The notes beneath the pieces were generated by a model that saw nothing but the letters and a program-made list of their open reading frames with translations, did no database searches and was not told the origin of the DNA. This document shows, piece by piece, positions 33,901-38,417 of a stretch of 38,417 bases of DNA. The position numbers and the translations under genes were made by a program. Each line of letters begins with the position of its first letter. The stretch's first letter is position 1. The stretch spans positions 1 through 38,417 of the forward strand of contig NZ_AZGK01000018.1 in NCBI RefSeq assembly GCF_001435315.1. Reading direction: 5' to 3'. The DNA is from Lentilactobacillus parabuchneri DSM 5707 = NBRC 107865 (GTDB lineage Bacteria; Bacillota; Bacilli; Lactobacillales; Lactobacillaceae).

Positions 33901-36144
33901 CCCACTGTCATTCAACGTGATTGAATAAGTCCCTGCCGTAGCTTGAACCTTGCTCCAATCGAAATCAGAGACGGTCAGATCAGGAACCTTCAACCCACTT
34001 TCGCCACTCAATGTGACCGTCGGAACTGTGGTAAATGCCGTTGTACCATCTTCGGTCTTGGTCACATTACCAACGGTTGCTTTAATCGCAGTGACTGTTG
34101 GCACTTTCGCTTTAATAATTGCTTGGCCCGGCGTGATGTCTGAAGTTGCTAGAGATGTGTTAGTGTTGGCGTCAGTAATTTTCTTAATTCCACTGTCATT
34201 CAACGTAATTGAATAAGTCCCTGCAACAGCTTGAACCTGGCTCCAATCGAAGTCAGAGACGGTCAGATTAGGCACCTTCAACCCACTCTCGCCACTCAAT
34301 GTGACCGTCGGGACTGTCGTAAATGTCGTCGTTCCATCCTCGGTCTTCGTAACTGAGCCAACTTGAGCTTTAATAGCGGTCACAGTCGGAGTTGGCGTGG
34401 TATTGCTCTGCCAGTGGTTCGTAACTAACTGCATCGTCGTACCACCCAGCACACTCACCAACTTAGATGAACCAGTTAAGTAATCCGTCTTGCCGGTATA
34501 CGTGAAATTAGGGACGGTCTCGTTAATCGTTGGATTGGCAATCTCTGTGCCGACCTTACCTGTGAAGTAAGTCAGATTTGAATTGCCACTAGGTGAAAGT
34601 AAGATTGTTGATAGCGTTGCGCCATTATCCGTACTAGGGTCAGTTGGATCCACAACAAGACCACGATTATTAACCAAATCACCAGCCTTAACACTTGAAT
34701 TGTAGTCTTCTGTAAAGATCGGATTGCCAAATTCATCGACGTTCAGTATTAACGCAAATGATGTGTCATTAGTGGACTGCTTTTGATCAGAGTTCGCCTG
34801 GTAGTTACCGCTTGTAATATCACTAATTGCGTTGCTAGCCCCTAAGAATTCACTTGCTGCCGCCACAATATCAGCTGCGCTTCCGGATTTATAAGCTGTT
34901 TGTAGATTTGTCCAATATGGTAATACGCTATTGTAAAAGGTAATATTAGCCCCGTTCGCAAATGGCATATCAGTAATGGTTTTCCCATCAGTATTAATGT
35001 CCAGTGAACCTAATGCCGACTTAACATTTAACTTAGCATCGCTTAAGATCTGCGCATCGGTATAATTCTTCAACCCATAGTAAAATTGGACCGGATCGAC
35101 AACGTTTCTAAACGACTTGGTTAATCCCATCGAATTCATTTGATTCAACACTGCCTGATATCCTGCGTGGTTACTTGTTGAGACGACAAGGTCGCCATAC
35201 TCGTCAACTTTTGCCGTTGTGCCTTCTGGTAACACCAACTTATGTAGCGCTTGTTTGGATCTGGCGACCTGCTTGGCATCAACGCCCTGCTTATCTTCAC
35301 GCAGCATGCGATTGGCAACGTCTAATTCCGTGCGCATGCTTTGAAGTAAACTGTTCGCCTGAGTCAATGAACCCTGCATCTGGGTCAGACTCTTAGCATT
35401 ATTAATAGTAGAAACTTTCAAAGCTGCTTGGACTTGTTGAGCCTCGCTGTCCACGTGGGCCTTAAGTGCATCCAATCCAGAATTATGGACAACTTTGTCC
35501 GTTGATTTGGCATTGGCTCGGGCTGCATCCGTCTTGACGACTTTGTTAACACTCGCCGACACCTTCTGCGCCTGCTTGGTAACTTTAGTGGCCTGCTTGT
35601 TGAAATCGGCGGCGTTTTTAACTTTCACCGTACTTACTTTCTGAACTGTTGCTTTAGTCGCCGACACACTGGCTTTAGTGACAGTTTGTTGGGCAGCTTT
35701 TTTGGTGGCGGTTTTCGTTACCGCTGTCGTTTGTGAATTATTTTGATTGTTCTCAACTTGTGTTGCTTGATTATTAGTGGTCTGTTGGCTATCAGCTTGC
35801 GATTGCTGATCCGACGTGGTTGTTTGCTCCGAACTAGAATCGATCGTTGCTACCGGCGTGTTTGTGCTGGTATCTTGGCTCTGATCGCTTACCTGGCTCG
35901 CCTGAACATCTCCGTTAAGCGTATTCGTCGGTTGGCTCTGGTCATCAATGGAATCGGCCTTTGCCGTTGTAATGCTGGGTGAAAGCAGTCCCGGAACTCC
36001 GTGGACCGCTGCTTCATGGGCACCCAGCAGTAATGCAACTGTGGTCATGCCTTGAATCACCCACTGTTTCTTCGCCTTATATAGCTTGTAGCGTGTGACA
36101 GTTGGTGCCGATTCCGTTATTTCATCGTACTGATACCGTTTCAT
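30904..36144 (-). CDS. Giant LPQTG-anchored repeat adhesin (MBG/MucBP type)
   Basis: This 1746-residue surface protein begins with a KxYKxGKxW-type signal (YKLYKAKKQWVIQG, about 19-32). A Ser/Thr/Gln-rich stretch, a Lys/Ala/Thr-rich helical region and a roughly 290-residue non-repeat domain (about 300-587) follow. Then come five near-identical 96-residue repeats (588-1067), two diverged repeats interleaved with MBG-type modules (KITANDSGKTQGQADPQL), a MucBP-like part (about 1408-1550), a Gly/Asn-rich linker, and LPQTGD plus a membrane helix and KRRKHS. Sortase would link it to peptidoglycan. A role in adhesion to mucus, plant material or other cells is inferred. GAGGGG precedes the ATG. Confidence 0.93.
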   Translation of the reverse strand: MKRYQYDEITESAPTVTRYKLYKAKKQWVIQGMTTVALLLGAHEAAVHGVPGLLSPSITTAKADSIDDQSQPTNTLNGDVQASQVSDQSQDTSTNTPVATIDSSSEQTTTSDQQSQADSQQTTNNQATQVENNQNNSQTTAVTKTATKKAAQQTVTKASVSATKATVQKVSTVKVKNAADFNKQATKVTKQAQKVSASVNKVVKTDAARANAKSTDKVVHNSGLDALKAHVDSEAQQVQAALKVSTINNAKSLTQMQGSLTQANSLLQSMRTELDVANRMLREDKQGVDAKQVARSKQALHKLVLPEGTTAKVDEYGDLVVSTSNHAGYQAVLNQMNSMGLTKSFRNVVDPVQFYYGLKNYTDAQILSDAKLNVKSALGSLDINTDGKTITDMPFANGANITFYNSVLPYWTNLQTAYKSGSAADIVAAASEFLGASNAISDITSGNYQANSDQKQSTNDTSFALILNVDEFGNPIFTEDYNSSVKAGDLVNNRGLVVDPTDPSTDNGATLSTILLSPSGNSNLTYFTGKVGTEIANPTINETVPNFTYTGKTDYLTGSSKLVSVLGGTTMQLVTNHWQSNTTPTPTVTAIKAQVGSVTKTEDGTTTFTTVPTVTLSGESGLKVPNLTVSDFDWSQVQAVAGTYSITLNDSGIKKITDANTNTSLATSDITPGQAIIKAKVPTVTAIKATVGNVTKTEDGTTAFTTVPTVTLSGESGLKVPDLTVSDFDWSKVQATAGTYSITLNDSGIKKITDANANTSLATSDITPGQAIIKAKEPTIVAIKATVGNVTKTEDGTTTFTTVPTVTLSGESGLKVPDLTVSDFDWSKVQAAAGTYSITLNDSGIKKITGANANTTLATSDITPGQAIIKAKVPTVTAIKATVGNVTKTEDGTTTFTTVPTVTLSGESGLKVPDLTVSDFDWSKVKATAGTYSITLNDSGIKKITDANANTTLATSDITPGQAIIKAKAPTIVAIKATVGDVTKTEDGTTTFTDVPSVALTGEAGLKVPTLSASDFDWSKVQATAGTYSITLNDSGIKKITDANANTTLAVSDITPGQAIIKAKVPTVVAIKATVSDITKDYDGTTSFNKLPEVTLSGKSVLATPTFTAADFDWSNVKADAGTYHVTLNASGIKKITDANSNTTLVSGDVTAGTVTIDKAAVKITANDSGKTQGQADPQLTATISGKPTSGADLKYSVTRTAGETPGTYDINVTFNAADNPNYSINVTKGTFTIVAPDTILATVGNVTKVYDGTTVFPTTSLPKVTLSGTNTVMPTFTHDDFDWSKVQANAGSYQVTLNTNGLKKITDANKGAAASATNGDAIVTKAAITIKANDGTKVVGQKDPDLTATVTGQPTAGSKPVYTVTRTAGETAGTYDIIVTANTTDNPNYTIQTEKGTFTITDATTNFKWTAVYVDGNGLQLATPESGANLANGASYTTSAKYIDGYYLTAHPANASGKIANGDVTVKYVYNKVGSYDIVAPNGQRTTIAYAVDHTDPTKVSIPTNQVVPYVSGYYAVGLTGKLSLVDSSNPALGYKLPAFITASLNTPIVYVAVNGGGGGGNNNNSGGGNSGGGSNTPSNNNNGNGGSNNNNNSNNTNGNTVPGGNTTPGNGGNTPTPSQPNKPTKPNKGSQSNNGSKTNGSNKGSSQKPARNGSSTPRTTAGQNGQRGFGGYTTNGVKPTRTGYPVAQGNEMTGRDQSSLKNMPVSKATTLPQTGDTNSSAISWIGVALVGLLGLFGYKRRKHS
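32944..34383 (-). repeat. Five tandem 288-bp repeats inside the adhesin gene
   Basis: Units are at 34383-34096, 34095-33808, 33807-33520, 33519-33232 and 33231-32944, each coding 96 residues beginning AIKA(T/Q)VG(N/S/D)VTK. Units 2-4 differ at only a few residues; units 1 and 5 are slightly more diverged. A sixth, much more diverged unit follows. Period and identity point to recent expansion by unequal crossing-over. Confidence 0.95.
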
Positions 36145-36393
36145 AACATTACCCCTCTATTTCTTGGCTTTTAAAATTCCCCTCAATAGAATCTCGTAAG
36201 TGTTCTATGTGTGCCCACCCTCATAGGCTAAAATCTATTAAATGTGTTCTATGTATGAGCAAGGGTGCGAACTCCTTGCTCACTTCGGGTTAAATGGATA
36301 CTCAATCAGGGGAAAGAGGCAATCCATTCAGCTTTGTGCCATTGCCGCCTTGAGGGAGAACGACAATGTCAGCAGCTGCATTGCTTCGAAAGG
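36145..36393. other. Intergenic region between the two adhesin genes
   Basis: There is no coding frame of note. GTGTTCTATGTRTG occurs twice (36200-36213 and 36244-36257), and TGAGCAAGG (36256-36264) pairs perfectly with 36274-36282. The promoter of the large adhesin must lie here. The hairpin has no T-run, so it is a poor terminator for the gene reading in. Confidence 0.55.
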
Positions 36394-38417
36394 TTAGTCT
36401 TCACGACGGCGCTTTCTCCGCAATGCTGCCAACCCGAGGGTACTCAACATCCCAACGACTCCCAGAATGACTGTTCCGTCGTTTTGATCGTCACCAGTTT
36501 GTGGCAAACGATTAGTTGGGTACTGTGTGTTAGCTTTGTTGCTTTGACCATTCAAACCAGATCGATTCAAATTGTTGAATGTTCCTGAACCGTTGCCACC
36601 ATTACCATTGCGGTTGGTAAGCGTCTGCATCCCGCCATTACCGTTGCCATTGCCGTTACCATATCCATTGCCGCCATTGTTGCCGTTGTTATTATTGTGA
36701 TTTGGCTTCGATGGGGTCGGTGTGACCTTGTTAGGCTTTGGAGTTGGTTGGGTTGTCGGCTGAGCCGGCTGTTGTGTTGGTTGTTGCGTTGGCTGTTGTG
36801 TTGGCTGGTTTGTCGGCTGAACCGGCTGCGTTGGTTGTGTGGTTGGTTGTTGTGTTGGCTGAACCGGCTGCGTTGGTTGCGTTGTCGGCTGCTGCGTTGG
36901 CTGAACCGGCTGTGTTGGTTGCGTTGTCGGCTGGTTAGTCGGTTGAGTTGCCTTTCTGTAGTAGATGTACGTATCCTTATCAGGTGTTGCGTACGGAGCT
37001 GTTGGTGGCAGGTAACCCTGAGTTGGATCAGATGCATTCGCGAGCTTCAAGACATTCCCGTCAACATCGACTGCGTCATATCCAGAAATGTAGGCCACGA
37101 TTCCAGTGGTTGGTGTGGTAATCTTTGCTGGATCGTTTGGATCATTTGGATAAACTGTCTTGGTTACATCACCATGACCCGTTGGTGGCGTCACGATGTA
37201 TTCACCAATCAGTCTGTAGACGTAACTGATTGTCTTATCGGTACTCCCCATAGTTCCATTTGCATCACTAGGTGTTTTGATGAGGTAGTACTTTTGAACA
37301 ACCGGTGCCGATGATGTGTACGGATCGCCGTCTTTCAAATCAGTCTTAACGATTGATTGAGCAACGGAATTGCCGTTTTCATCGACGTACTTGATTGTCA
37401 ACGTAACCGTATCGGCCTTGGTAATCGTCAACTTACCAGGGATAACCGTGATATTGTAGTTAGGATTATCAGTTGCACTCGCCGTAACCGGAATATCGTA
37501 CGAACCAACGTTGATGTCCTTACTGATATCGCCAAGTTGATATTTAAGCGCATCACCCTTATCTGGTTTGCCGGAAATAGTTGCGTCAAATCCTTCGGCA
37601 TAAGGCTTGCCATCGTACTTCTTATTCAAAGTAGGGCCGGCAATGGTAATTGGTGCTTTGGTGATTGTGAACTTACCGCCGGTAATAGCGTTATCCGCAA
37701 AGTTAAAGTTAGGATTTGCTGCCTTAAGCTTGGCAATCCCGGCGTCACTTAGTGTCACGTCATAACTACCAACGTTTTGACTGGTAATACCAGAAGTATT
37801 AAAGTCATCCGCAGTCCAGGTAGGCGCGGTAACACCTTCTGGAACATCAACCTTGAAGATGGTTGGATCCGTTGAGGCATCACCATCGTAGACTTTGGTG
37901 TTGCCTTCAACCGTTACCTTAGCGTCAGTTACTGATGTAATCGTCAACTTACCAGGAACGGTCGTGATGGTGTAGTTTGGATTATCAGTTGCGTTGGCAG
38001 TAACCGTAATATCGTAGTTACCGACGTTGATGTCACCACTGATATCAGTCATGGTGTACTTGAGATCATCACCTTTATCAGGCTTACCATCAACCTTTGC
38101 CGTAATTGTCCCGTATGGTTTCCCATCGTAAGTCTTGCTTATGGTTGGAGCCGTAATCGTAATTGGAGCCTTGGTAATCGTGAACTTACCACCAGTAATA
38201 TCATCGTTACTGATCGTGATGTTCTTATTAGCAGCCTTCAACTTCGCAATTCCAGCTGCACTCAAGTTCACATCGTAGCTACCCACATTTTGACTGGTAA
38301 TCTGAGCGTCAAAGTCGGAAGCGTCCCAAGTTGGTGCTGTCCAGCCTGTTGGTAGGTCGACCTTAAAGGTGGTTGGGTCGGTTGAGGTATCACCGTTATA
38401 AACCTTGGTACCGCCCT
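36394..38417 (-). CDS. LPQTG-anchored MBG/MucBP adhesin, C-terminal part (gene continues beyond the window)
   Basis: The open frame enters from the right edge with no start in view, so only about 674 C-terminal residues are seen. There are at least two repeats of the type TKVYDGD...DFN..GITSQNVGSYDVTLS, each followed by an MBG-like module (ITKAPITI...KTYDGKPY). A MucBP-like part follows (TLTIKYVDENGNSVAQS to VYRLIGEY), then a Pro/Thr/Gln tract with repeats of PTQPVQPTQQPTTQ, an Asn/Gly-rich linker, and LPQTGDD with membrane helix and RRKRRRED. It is related in plan but not a copy of the neighbouring adhesin. Confidence 0.93.
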   Translation of the reverse strand, partial: GGTKVYNGDTSTDPTTFKVDLPTGWTAPTWDASDFDAQITSQNVGSYDVNLSAAGIAKLKAANKNITISNDDITGGKFTITKAPITITAPTISKTYDGKPYGTITAKVDGKPDKGDDLKYTMTDISGDINVGNYDITVTANATDNPNYTITTVPGKLTITSVTDAKVTVEGNTKVYDGDASTDPTIFKVDVPEGVTAPTWTADDFNTSGITSQNVGSYDVTLSDAGIAKLKAANPNFNFADNAITGGKFTITKAPITIAGPTLNKKYDGKPYAEGFDATISGKPDKGDALKYQLGDISKDINVGSYDIPVTASATDNPNYNITVIPGKLTITKADTVTLTIKYVDENGNSVAQSIVKTDLKDGDPYTSSAPVVQKYYLIKTPSDANGTMGSTDKTISYVYRLIGEYIVTPPTGHGDVTKTVYPNDPNDPAKITTPTTGIVAYISGYDAVDVDGNVLKLANASDPTQGYLPPTAPYATPDKDTYIYYRKATQPTNQPTTQPTQPVQPTQQPTTQPTQPVQPTQQPTTQPTQPVQPTNQPTQQPTQQPTQQPAQPTTQPTPKPNKVTPTPSKPNHNNNNGNNGGNGYGNGNGNGNGGMQTLTNRNGNGGNGSGTFNNLNRSGLNGQSNKANTQYPTNRLPQTGDDQNDGTVILGVVGMLSTLGLAALRRKRRRED
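36725..36955 (-). repeat. Pro/Thr/Gln low-complexity repeats in the second adhesin
   Basis: Short imperfect repeats code for PTTQPTQPVQPTQQ-like units (about 42 bp), repeated three times and then breaking down to PTQQ. This is a typical wall-spanning stalk and prone to length changes. Confidence 0.85.

Noticed and set aside
32944-34383. Regular repeats considered as a CRISPR array
   Set aside because: The unit is 288 bp, codes continuously for 96 residues and has no spacers; no cas genes are nearby.
36697-37314. A 205-codon plus-strand frame rich in Leu/Trp/Arg
   Set aside because: It is the antisense of the Pro/Thr/Gln stalk and MucBP region of the second adhesin.

Overview
The window looks like chromosomal DNA of a lactobacillus (Lactobacillaceae). 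This rests on gene content: KxYKxGKxW-type signal peptides, LPQTG sortase anchors, MucBP/MBG adhesin domains, Mga-like regulators, an agmatine deiminase and a polyphosphate operon. The last two hint at the brevis/buchneri/Secundilactobacillus side of the family, but I cannot fix the species from sequence alone. No rRNA, tRNA, phage, IS element or CRISPR array was seen.

Left part (1-11.2 kb, housekeeping and redox/metal). A minus-strand polyphosphate operon (HD-domain Ppx/GppA, ppk1, short ppx) ends at a strong hairpin. It is followed on the plus strand by an aldo/keto reductase, a P1B-type metal ATPase with an SPC transmembrane motif and a PerR-like box on its promoter, and a three-gene electron-transfer operon: an anchored FMN-binding protein, an ApbE flavin transferase, and a ferric-reductase/NOX-like membrane protein with two His pairs and a cytosolic FAD/NAD(P) module. 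A 49-residue ribosomal protein L33 gene follows.

Middle part (11.2-23.3 kb, minus strand mostly). An unidentified helical 501-residue protein comes first, then an agmatine deiminase whose downstream genes have been reduced to a carbamate-kinase start fused to the tail of an RpiR regulator. Next are menB-menE with a divergent hotdog thioesterase (probable menI), an autoregulated tetR-permease-ATPase ABC operon with two visible operators, and two paralogous secreted proteins of unknown function.

Right part (23.8-38.4 kb, cell surface). A plus-strand operon couples an Mga-like regulator (8-nt overlap) to an exported Ser/Thr-rich protein and a GtfA/TagE-like glycosyltransferase. It looks like a small self-contained glycoprotein system. 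On the minus strand are a small membrane protein, a second Mga-like regulator, a 1746-residue LPQTG adhesin with five near-identical 288-bp repeats, and the C-terminal part of a second LPQTG adhesin that runs off the window.

The most unusual feature outside the genes is a family of about seven structured intergenic repeats, bounded by GTGC/GTGT and GCAC/CACACT ends with variable inner stems. Two copies show compensatory base changes, and one overlaps a gene's stop codon. All functional statements come from motif reading; no searches were run.
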